Below, piece after piece: positions 1 to 4,189 of a stretch of 5,351 bases of DNA. Where the stretch lies: positions 1 through 5,351 of the forward strand of contig CAMTZV010000149.1 of NCBI GenBank assembly GCA_947086625.1, written 5' to 3'. This stretch comes from an uncultured bacterium (GTDB lineage Bacteria > Bacillota > Clostridia > Lachnospirales > Lachnospiraceae). The notes beneath the pieces were generated by a model. The model saw only the letters and a program-made list of their open reading frames with translations. It searched no databases and was not told where the DNA came from. Made by a program: the position numbers and the translations under genes. Position 1 is the first letter of the stretch. Every line of letters starts with the position of its first letter.

Positions 1-18
1 CTAGGCTCGAAAATACCT

Positions 19-38
19 CGCCAAGCGCCGGCGTTTTT
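19..38 (+). terminator. Weak terminator-like hairpin at left edge
   Basis: CGCC (19-22) can pair with GGCG (30-33) across a 7-nt loop and is followed directly by TTTTT (34-38). The stem is only 4 bp, so this may be chance or the end of a terminator for a gene left of the window. No coding region can be supported in 1-122, although the reading frame of the downstream channel is open back to the edge. Confidence 0.3.
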
Positions 39-111
39 ATAACAGTCTTTGTCAGGAACGACCTGTCCGGCATCGGCGGGCATCCAATGGGCACTTCTCA
101 CCGCGCAGATC

Positions 112-118
112 AGGAGGG
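112..118 (+). promoter_or_regulatory. Ribosome binding site deciding the MscS start
   Basis: AGGAGGG ends 4 nt before the ATG at 123 (5 nt if only AGGAGG is counted). The earlier in-frame ATG at 87 has no comparable site, so 123 is the better start and the 12 residues between the two are probably untranslated. Confidence 0.8.
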
Positions 119-122
119 TCAT

Positions 123-1004
123 ATGGAAGAGTTTGTCACAGAAAGCCTGGCACTTTTGACCGAATCCGGGGCGGACGGAAAGGGCGCGTCCTCGCTGCTG
201 GAATCGTATTTGGCGGATCTGGTGCCGGATTTGATCGGTTTTGCGCTGTCCGTGGCGGGGGCCGTGCTCGTCTACGTCATCGGCGGGCGGATCATCCGCT
301 GGCTGCGCAGGGTCTTTCGAAAGATGATGGCGCGTCACAACGTCGACGAGGGTGTGCAGCAGTTTCTGGACGGCCTTGCCAAATATATGGGTTATTTTGT
401 CCTGATTCTGATGATCCTCGGTTTTTTCGGGGTGACGGCGGCCTCGGTCGTGGCGGTGCTTGGCTCCGCCGGACTGACGCTCGGCCTCGCCCTGCAGGGA
501 AGCCTTTCCAACTTTGCGGGCGGCGTGCTCATTTTGCTGCTGCAGCCGTTTGGCGTCGGGGATTACATCATCGAGGCAAACGGCGGCATGGAGGGCTACG
601 TGCAGGAGATTTCCGTCTTTTACACGACGCTTTTGACCGGCGACCAGAAGACGATCGTCATCCCCAACGGTACGCTCTCGAACAGCAGCATCACGAACAT
701 TTCAAAGAGCGGGAAACGCAGGCTCGACATCATCGTGGATATCGCCTATGACGCCGATTTGCAGAAGGCGAAGGCCGTGCTGCTTGCGGTGGCGGAGCAG
801 TCCGCGCACTATTTGGAGAGTGAGCCGCCTCTCGTCCTCGTGCGGGAGCTGGCGGAGAGCAGCGTGAAGCTTTGCGTGCGCGTCTGGACGGACCCGGAGG
901 AATACTGGGACGAGCAGTGGGAGTTAAACGAGCAGATCAAGCTCTCTTTGGACGCGGCGGGTATCGAAATTGCTTATCCGCAGCTTGACGTGCATGTGAA
1001 GTGA
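123..1004 (+). CDS. mscS: MscS-family small-conductance mechanosensitive channel
   Basis: A 293-residue membrane protein that by family opens under membrane tension and releases solutes during hypo-osmotic shock; MscS channels work as homoheptamers in the cytoplasmic membrane. An amphipathic N-terminus precedes TM1 at about residues 36-54. TM2 lies at about 86-106. The pore helix TM3 (about 107-141) shows the Ala/Gly-rich packing pattern typical of MscS (LGSAGLTLGLALQG). It runs into QPFGVGDYI (141-149), the start of the cytoplasmic beta domain. The conserved PNGTLSN loop is at 181-187, and the C-terminal alpha/beta domain ends in IAYPQLDVHV. Length matches the minimal E. coli-type MscS (about 286 residues), with no extra sensor or nucleotide-binding domain. 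The start at 123 rather than 87 is chosen for its AGGAGGG site. No clear promoter is visible upstream. The gene appears monocistronic, with a terminator 80 nt downstream. Family assignment is firm; the exact paralogue within the family is not. Confidence 0.95.
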   Translation: MEEFVTESLALLTESGADGKGASSLLESYLADLVPDLIGFALSVAGAVLVYVIGGRIIRWLRRVFRKMMARHNVDEGVQQFLDGLAKYMGYFVLILMILGFFGVTAASVVAVLGSAGLTLGLALQGSLSNFAGGVLILLLQPFGVGDYIIEANGGMEGYVQEISVFYTTLLTGDQKTIVIPNGTLSNSSITNISKSGKRRLDIIVDIAYDADLQKAKAVLLAVAEQSAHYLESEPPLVLVRELAESSVKLCVRVWTDPEEYWDEQWELNEQIKLSLDAAGIEIAYPQLDVHVK

Positions 1005-1085
1005 GGAGATTTTTCAGGAACGCGCAGCCAGTGCGTGGCTCAGGTGTGAAAAGTAACGGGCACAGCAGAATAACAGGATTATGAC

Positions 1086-1114
1086 AGCAGTCTATTTCGT
1101 ATAGGCTGCTTTTT
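1086..1114 (+). terminator. Intrinsic terminator of the mscS gene
   Basis: AGCAGTCTAT (1086-1095) pairs with ATAGGCTGCT (1101-1110), giving a 10-bp stem with one G-U pair and a 5-nt TTCGT loop. It runs into TTTTT at 1110-1114. It lies 80 nt after the channel stop codon and insulates it from the BlaI operon. Confidence 0.8.
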
Positions 1115-1163
1115 CGTCGGCATATTTCCGGCTACATGCTTTTCCTGTGCTTTTTTGTGGAAT

Positions 1164-1177
1164 CAGGTCTTGACCTG
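1164..1177. repeat. Inverted repeat over the -35 box of the blaI promoter
   Basis: CAGGTC and GACCTG form perfect 6-bp arms separated by TT. The element covers the proposed -35 hexamer (TTGACC, 1170-1175). It is unrelated to the TACA/TGTT repeats just downstream. It could be a binding site for a second regulator, or chance. Confidence 0.45.
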
Positions 1178-1198
1178 TTACCTACAATATGTTAATAT
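1170..1198 (+). promoter_or_regulatory. Sigma-A-like promoter of the BlaI/M56 operon
   Basis: TTGACC (1170-1175) lies 17 bp before TAATAT (1193-1198), a near-consensus vegetative promoter. Transcription would start near 1205, giving a leader of about 35 nt. The first operator-like repeat lies largely within the spacer and the second covers the expected start site, which fits autorepression. Confidence 0.7.
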
Positions 1199-1225
1199 AA
1201 ATACACCTACATAATGTTGATATAA
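1181..1225. promoter_or_regulatory. Probable BlaI-type operators, two direct repeats
   Basis: Two 20-bp units, 1181-1200 and 1206-1225, match at 17 of 20 positions with a period of 25 bp. Each begins CCTACA and holds a small dyad: ACA-ATA-TGT (1184-1192) in the first and ACAT-A-ATGT (1209-1217) in the second. BlaI/MecI-family repressors are known to bind TACA/TGTA-type dyads, often in pairs, overlapping their own promoter. Position between the -35 box and the ribosome binding site fits that role. That the repressor encoded at 1240-1614 is the ligand is an inference. Confidence 0.65.
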
Positions 1226-1239
1226 GAAAGGAGGACAAA

Positions 1240-1614
1240 ATGGCCCAGCAGATTTCTGAATCCGAACTGGTTCTGATGAAGATTATCTGGAAAAACGGAG
1301 GGGCGGCTCTATACGCCCTCATCATGGAGGAGCTGCAGAAAGACAATAACGAATGGAAAAACAACACCGTGCTTACGCTGCTTTCCCGGCTGGTAGAAAA
1401 AAAGTTCCTGAAAGTCAGAAAAATCGGCAGGCGGAACGAATATGTGGCTGTGGTAACGGAAGCGGAATACCAGACGATGCAGACGCACAGCTTTCTGGAT
1501 AAGGTTTACGGCGGAAATGTGAGAAATTTAGTCTCAACCCTGCTGTGGCAGGACATTCTTTCGGCGGAGGAGCTGAAAGAAATCGAAAGCTTCTGGGGAA
1601 AAGGAAATGAGTGA
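1240..1614 (+). CDS. BlaI/MecI/CopY-family transcriptional repressor
   Basis: A 124-residue cytoplasmic repressor, the usual family length. The N-terminal winged helix spans about residues 5-72: the opening helix contains the family-typical ELVLMKIIW, the recognition helix is around TVLTLLSRLVEK (43-54), and the wing is about 57-70. The C-terminal dimerisation helices include SFLDKVYGGNVRNLVSTLL (84-102), matching the family YGG-containing helix. In staphylococcal BlaI/MecI, induction proceeds by cleavage at an Asn-Phe bond. By eye the equivalent bond here is near T100-L101, so a conserved cleavage site is not evident. AAAGGAGG (1227-1234) supports the ATG. The gene overlaps the M56 protease gene by 8 nt, indicating translational coupling, and probably represses its own operon through the repeats at 1181-1225. 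No beta-lactamase or penicillin-binding protein gene is in the window, so the regulated target is unknown. Confidence 0.93.
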   Translation: MAQQISESELVLMKIIWKNGGAALYALIMEELQKDNNEWKNNTVLTLLSRLVEKKFLKVRKIGRRNEYVAVVTEAEYQTMQTHSFLDKVYGGNVRNLVSTLLWQDILSAEELKEIESFWGKGNE

Positions 1615-2977
1615 GTTTCTAAAAGTATTATTGTCGCTGTCTCTCTCCGGTGCGCTGCTGCTTCTGCTCATTCTGGTTTTAAAGCCTTTTTATAAAAACA
1701 GATGCAGCAGGCGCTGGCAGTATTATATCTGGATGGCTGCAATGCTGCGGTTTTTGCTTCCGTTTGCACCCGGGTTTACGGTGGTCGGAAGCCTGTTTGA
1801 AAAGCTGGATGCGGCGGCAGTCACGGATGAAATATCTTTTGAAGAGGATGCGCCTGTTTCCGTGAATGCGGGCAGCGACAGGGGTCAGGAACGGACCGCT
1901 TCTGACATGCGCTGGCTTTGCCTGTTTTTTATCTGGTCGGTGCCGGCAATGGTTCTGTTTGTCCGCAGGATAATGTTTTACCAGGTCTTTACCCGATATG
2001 TCAAAGCGGGCAATATGAAAGTGTCGGATCCGAAAACCCTGAATCTGCTGTCTGACTGGGAGGAAAAGCTGAGCGTCAGGCCGGGTGTGGAATTATCCTG
2101 TAATCCGTTTGTTACATCCCCGATTATGATCGGATTTTTTTGCCCGGAAATTATTCTTCCGGCCCGTGAGCTGGAAGAAAAAGAGTTATCTTATATTTTT
2201 GCGCATGAGCTGGTTCACTACAGGCAGAAGGATATGTTTATCAAATGGCTGGTGCAGATTGTTGTCTGCGTCCACTGGTTTAATCCGTCGGTGTATGTTC
2301 TGGAACAGAAAGTAAATCAATGCTGCGAATTATCATGCGATGAGACAGTCATATCTATGCTTGGAGACAAGGAGCGGCGCGCATACGGAGACATGCTGAT
2401 TTCCTTTTTGAAATCAGACAATTCCTGCAAAAGCTCTTTTGCTTCCGTTACATTAACGGAAGGAGCAAAGCAGATCAAAGAAAGGTTAGGTGCAATTATG
2501 AATTTTAAGAAAAAGAATCGGAAGACTGTTGTTTTCACAGGTGCATTAACGCTGCTTTTTGCGCTGTGTGCAGTTTTTATCGGAGTCTATACGGCGGATC
2601 CCGCTCAGGCCGATGCGCGTGCAGGCTTACACGACATCGGTCATTTGCAGACGAATCTCGCGCGGCTGGAACAAAGCATTTCCTACCGGAATGGGAAGGT
2701 GCTGTTTACCATACCAAAAGGCCGCGATTTCTGGAATATCCGGATTTATGGCCGCACAGCGATCAATGGGAGCAGTGGCATGAGCGTACACTATCTGACC
2801 GATGAAAGTGAGAGCGGAAGCTGGAAAAGCGGGGAAACCTACACGATTGATGTCTCCGGCGGCGGATACACGGAGTTTTATTTTGATGCGGACAACGGCC
2901 GCGGAAGGATTTCTGTTGATTTGACGAAATTACTTCCTGATAACCTGAAGTCGGAAAATCAGAACGAAGAGAGGTGA
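1607..2977 (+). CDS. M56-family (BlaR1/MecR1-like) membrane metalloprotease, atypical sensor domain
   Basis: A 456-residue integral-membrane antirepressor expected to sense an outside signal and trigger inactivation of the repressor encoded just upstream. Predicted TM1 is at about residues 6-25, TM2 at 37-55, TM3 at 102-122 and TM4 at 307-329. The cytoplasmic zinc protease domain between TM3 and TM4 carries HELVH (200-204: zinc ligands H200 and H204, catalytic E201). ELSCDE (241-246) follows, with E241 the likely third ligand; spacing is as in M56 enzymes. The basic segment before TM4 (KQIKERLGAIMNFKKKNRK, 288-306) is also family-typical. True BlaR1/MecR1 proteins are about 585-600 residues and end in a penicillin-binding domain with SxxK and KTG motifs. 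Here only about 125 residues follow TM4: a short helical stretch (LHDIGHLQTNLARLEQ) and then a strand-rich part (about 360-440) without those motifs. The ligand is therefore probably not a covalently bound beta-lactam and cannot be named. The gene overlaps the repressor gene by 8 nt. Confidence 0.92.
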   Translation: MSEFLKVLLSLSLSGALLLLLILVLKPFYKNRCSRRWQYYIWMAAMLRFLLPFAPGFTVVGSLFEKLDAAAVTDEISFEEDAPVSVNAGSDRGQERTASDMRWLCLFFIWSVPAMVLFVRRIMFYQVFTRYVKAGNMKVSDPKTLNLLSDWEEKLSVRPGVELSCNPFVTSPIMIGFFCPEIILPARELEEKELSYIFAHELVHYRQKDMFIKWLVQIVVCVHWFNPSVYVLEQKVNQCCELSCDETVISMLGDKERRAYGDMLISFLKSDNSCKSSFASVTLTEGAKQIKERLGAIMNFKKKNRKTVVFTGALTLLFALCAVFIGVYTADPAQADARAGLHDIGHLQTNLARLEQSISYRNGKVLFTIPKGRDFWNIRIYGRTAINGSSGMSVHYLTDESESGSWKSGETYTIDVSGGGYTEFYFDADNGRGRISVDLTKLLPDNLKSENQNEER

Positions 2978-2986
2978 CCGCGGCAG

Positions 2987-3033
2987 TTCGTTACGGTTCA
3001 CTTCGTGACCGGTAACCGAAAAAAATTTTTTTT
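2987..3033 (+). terminator. Bulged hairpin with A/T tract after the M56 gene
   Basis: Arm 2987-3001 pairs with arm 3005-3020 through about 15 bp interrupted by three single-base bulges (T2997, G3011, C3017), with a TTC loop. It is followed by an A run and then eight T (3026-3033). The A run separates stem and T tract, so this is not a textbook terminator. It sits 10 nt after the stop codon and is the only candidate end for the BlaI/M56 transcript before the csp promoter. Confidence 0.5.
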
Positions 3034-3055
3034 ACACAAAAATTTCCAAAAAGAA
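3019..3055 (+). promoter_or_regulatory. A/T-tract region, likely UP element of the csp promoter
   Basis: Nearly unbroken A/T tracts (3019-3033, 3038-3045, 3048-3052, 3054-3057) stand directly before the -35 hexamer, with centres roughly one or 1.5 helical turns apart. Such tracts bend DNA and are bound by the RNA polymerase alpha subunit at strong promoters. The role is inferred from position and composition. Confidence 0.5.
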
Positions 3056-3084
3056 TTGACAAATTTCCCAGTTTATGCTAGTTT
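3056..3084 (+). promoter_or_regulatory. Strong sigma-A-like promoter of the cold-shock gene
   Basis: Consensus TTGACA (3056-3061), 17-bp spacer, then TAGTTT (3079-3084) preceded by TG at 3076-3077 (extended -10). Transcription would begin near 3091, leaving a leader of about 70 nt before the ATG. Leaders of this kind are common for csp genes, where their folding controls translation with temperature. Confidence 0.72.
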
Positions 3085-3161
3085 GGATATGTCAATAATA
3101 AGTCGCGTCAAAAAACGGGACGTGCAATTCCAGATATCCAATGAGTTTAGGAGGAAGTATT

Positions 3162-3362
3162 ATGCAGCAGGGAACTGTAAAGTGGTTTAATGCAAAAAAA
3201 GGCTACGGATTTATTTCTGATGAAGCCGGCAACGAAGTATTTGTTCATTTTTCAGCGTTAAATATGGACGGCTTCAAGGAATTGAAGGATGGCGAGAAGG
3301 TTGAGTTCGAGGTTGTAGAGGGCGACAAGGGCCCGCAGGCAGCAAACGTAACAAGAATTTAA
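3162..3362 (+). CDS. CspA-type cold-shock protein
   Basis: A 66-residue single cold-shock domain, a five-stranded OB-fold barrel that binds single-stranded RNA and DNA and acts as an RNA chaperone in the cytoplasm. It has the canonical opening [15 protein letters not shown] with RNP1 at about 13-18 (KGYGFI), RNP2 at 26-30 (VFVHF), aromatic nucleic-acid contacts W8, F9, F17, F27, H29 and F30, and the typical ending [10 protein letters not shown]. Length is full for the family. The ATG at 3162 is chosen over the in-frame ATG at 3141 because AGGAGG (3149-3154) lies 7 nt before 3162 and the protein then starts exactly at the domain. It is transcribed alone from the promoter at 3056-3084 and closed by the terminator at 3392-3423. 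Family is certain; which csp paralogue, and whether it is really cold-induced, cannot be told. Confidence 0.97.
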   Translation: MQQGTVKWFNAKKGYGFISDEAGNEVFVHFSALNMDGFKELKDGEKVEFEVVEGDKGPQAANVTRI

Positions 3363-3391
3363 TCCGCCACAATATTTTTGTTTGCAAAAGG

Positions 3392-3423
3392 AACGGTCAT
3401 TCCATGCGGGATGGCCGTTTTTT
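3392..3423 (+). terminator. Intrinsic terminator of the cold-shock gene
   Basis: AACGGTCATTCC (3392-3403) pairs with GGGATGGCCGTT (3408-3419) over 12 bp including two G-U pairs, with an ATGC tetraloop and TTTTTT at 3418-3423. It begins 29 nt after the csp stop codon. This is the clearest terminator in the window. Confidence 0.9.
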
Positions 3424-3425
3424 AT

Positions 3426-3476
3426 GCACAGAGCCGCGTAAGGAAATTTTGCCGCCAGGCGGCACGCGGCTCGTGC
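3426..3476. repeat. Long structured inverted-repeat element of unknown role
   Basis: GAGCCGCGT (3431-3439) is perfectly complementary to ACGCGGCTC (3464-3472). Skipping A3430, GCAC (3426-3429) pairs with GTGC (3473-3476), for 13 bp in all. Inside, GCCGC (3451-3455) and GCGGC (3459-3463) form a hairpin with a CAG loop stacked directly on the lower stem on one side. The 11 nt AAGGAAATTTT (3440-3450) bulge out on the other. There is no following T tract, so it is not a terminator on either strand. It begins 3 nt after the csp terminator T tract and ends 24 nt before the toxin-antitoxin promoter. It could be a dispersed repeat (REP/MITE-like) or a small structured RNA. Confidence 0.7.
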
Positions 3477-3499
3477 GGCGAGTAGGGTGCGCGATTGCA

Positions 3500-3528
3500 T
3501 TGATTTTGTATTTCAAATCGCATATACT
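3500..3528 (+). promoter_or_regulatory. Promoter of the toxin-antitoxin operon
   Basis: TTGATT (3500-3505), 17-bp spacer, then TATACT (3523-3528), a good sigma-A-type match. The expected transcription start is near 3535, about 28 nt before the antitoxin ATG. Confidence 0.68.
3502..3519. promoter_or_regulatory. Likely autoregulatory operator of the toxin-antitoxin operon
   Basis: GATTT (3502-3506) and AAATC (3515-3519) form an inverted repeat that fills much of the promoter spacer. Two further pairs surround it: GCGATT (3491-3496) with AATCGC (3516-3521), and ATTGCA (3494-3499) with TGCAAT (3534-3539). DinJ/RelB-family ribbon-helix-helix antitoxins are known to repress their own promoter through such dyads. 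Which pair is bound cannot be decided from sequence. Confidence 0.45.
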
Positions 3529-3562
3529 ATAGGTGCAATGAAATGCGAAAGGGGTTGATATT

Positions 3563-3838
3563 ATGGCAAATACGACAAATTTCAGTGTCCGTATGGACAG
3601 CGACATAAAAAAGCAATGTGAGAGCCTGTACGGTGAATTGGGCATGAACCTTACAACTGCGATCAATGTTTTCCTGCGCCAGTCTCTTCGTGTCGGCGGT
3701 TTTCCCTTTGATGTGAAGCTGGATCGGCCCAACAGGGAAACGATTGAAGCCATGCTGGAAGCGGAGCGCATTGCGCGTGACCCGGATGTAAAGCGTTATT
3801 CTGACGTGGAGGAAGCCCTTCAGGAGCTGAAGCGATGA
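3563..3838 (+). CDS. dinJ: RelB/DinJ-family type II antitoxin
   Basis: A 91-residue antitoxin expected to bind and neutralise the YafQ-like toxin encoded next to it and to repress the operon. The N-terminal ribbon-helix-helix occupies about residues 4-45: strand TNFSVRMD, first helix IKKQCESLYGELG, second helix LTTAINVFLRQSLRVGG. This closely follows the DinJ pattern, including the GMNLTTAINVFL stretch. FPFDV (47-51) and the charged helical C-terminus (about 55-91) form the part that usually wraps the toxin. AAAGGGG (3548-3554) lies 8 nt before the ATG. The stop overlaps the toxin start by 4 nt (ATGA), so translation is coupled with the antitoxin first, as usual. The dinJ name marks family resemblance, not proven orthology. 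Confidence 0.93.
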   Translation: MANTTNFSVRMDSDIKKQCESLYGELGMNLTTAINVFLRQSLRVGGFPFDVKLDRPNRETIEAMLEAERIARDPDVKRYSDVEEALQELKR

Positions 3839-4116
3839 ACCGCGACATTGTCTGGACGACAAGGTTCAAAAAAGATTATAAGCTGGCAATGAAGCGAAAT
3901 TTGAACATTGCCCTTCTGGACGATGTGATCAGAGCCCTGTCGCGGGGCGAGATACTGCCTGAAAAAAACAGGGATCATGAGCTGACCGGCGAATGGGCAG
4001 GACATAGAGAATGCCATGTCCAGCCGGATTGGCTTCTCATTTATCGGGTGGAGGATGATGTGCTGGTGCTGACATTGTCGCGCACCGGGACACACAGCGA
4101 TCTGTTTGGGAAATGA
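3835..4116 (+). CDS. yafQ: YafQ-family mRNA interferase toxin
   Basis: A 93-residue RelE-superfamily toxin; YafQ cleaves mRNA on the translating ribosome and stops growth when the antitoxin is degraded. The fold pattern is complete: strand RDIVWTTRFKKDYKLAMKR, helix about 25-36, then the core LTGEWAGHRECHVQPDWLLIYRV and the C-terminal RTGTHSDLFG. All residues known to matter in E. coli YafQ have counterparts by eye: H48, H61, D65, W66, H87 and F91 (E. coli H50, H63, D67, W68, H87, F91). The toxin should therefore be active. AGGAG (3822-3826) inside the antitoxin gene lies 8 nt before the ATG, and the genes overlap by ATGA. No terminator is visible between its stop and the M16C gene, so read-through into the peptidase is possible. 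Confidence 0.94.
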   Translation: MNRDIVWTTRFKKDYKLAMKRNLNIALLDDVIRALSRGEILPEKNRDHELTGEWAGHRECHVQPDWLLIYRVEDDVLVLTLSRTGTHSDLFGK

Positions 4117-4150
4117 TCGGCTGGAAGGTGTTATAGGATTGCCATTGTTG

Positions 4151-4186
4151 GAAATAATGAAGGGTATAGAAATAATGGAGGAAGCA
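4151..4186 (+). repeat. 18-bp imperfect tandem repeat in the peptidase start region
   Basis: GAAATAATG occurs at 4151-4159 and again at 4169-4177, and the similarity extends to 11 of 12 bases (GAAATAATGAAG and GAAATAATGGAG). The period of 18 bp keeps frame, so two in-frame ATGs (4157, 4175) result. The G/A-rich part of each unit can act as a ribosome binding site for the next start codon. Confidence 0.7.
4177..4181 (+). promoter_or_regulatory. Ribosome binding site pointing to a TTG start of the M16C gene
   Basis: GGAGG is 8 nt before the in-frame TTG at 4190, the best-spaced site in this leader. ATG 4175 has only AAGGG (4160-4164, 10 nt away), and ATG 4157 has no clear site. Confidence 0.55.
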
Positions 4187-4189
4187 GGA

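Noticed and set aside
87..122. Twelve-residue N-terminal extension of MscS from ATG 87
   Set aside because: No ribosome binding site precedes 87, while AGGAGGG sits ideally before ATG 123; the extra residues (MGTSHRADQEGH) are not MscS-like.
1026..1040. Hairpin AGCCA-GTGCG-TGGCT after mscS
   Set aside because: Only 5 bp and no T tract; the real terminator lies at 1086-1114.
2317..2805. Alternative frames inside the M56 gene, both strands
   Set aside because: They overlap the conserved protease and TM4 coding region and show no motifs.
3141..3161. Earlier in-frame ATG for the cold-shock protein
   Set aside because: The AGGAGG lies after this ATG and correctly before 3162; the family starts directly at the domain.
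3005..3190. 61-codon open frame before and into csp
   Set aside because: It covers the hairpin, A/T tracts and promoter, has no ribosome binding site, and its end is out of frame with csp.
3397..3862. Reverse-strand frames opposite the antitoxin and csp terminator
   Set aside because: They run through a strong terminator, the structured element and a recognised antitoxin; no ribosome binding sites or family features.
4139..4170. Promoter for the M16C gene (TTGCCA with TATAGA)
   Set aside because: The spacing is 20 bp, too long for a normal sigma-A promoter; the other pairings tried have poor -10 matches or a short spacer.
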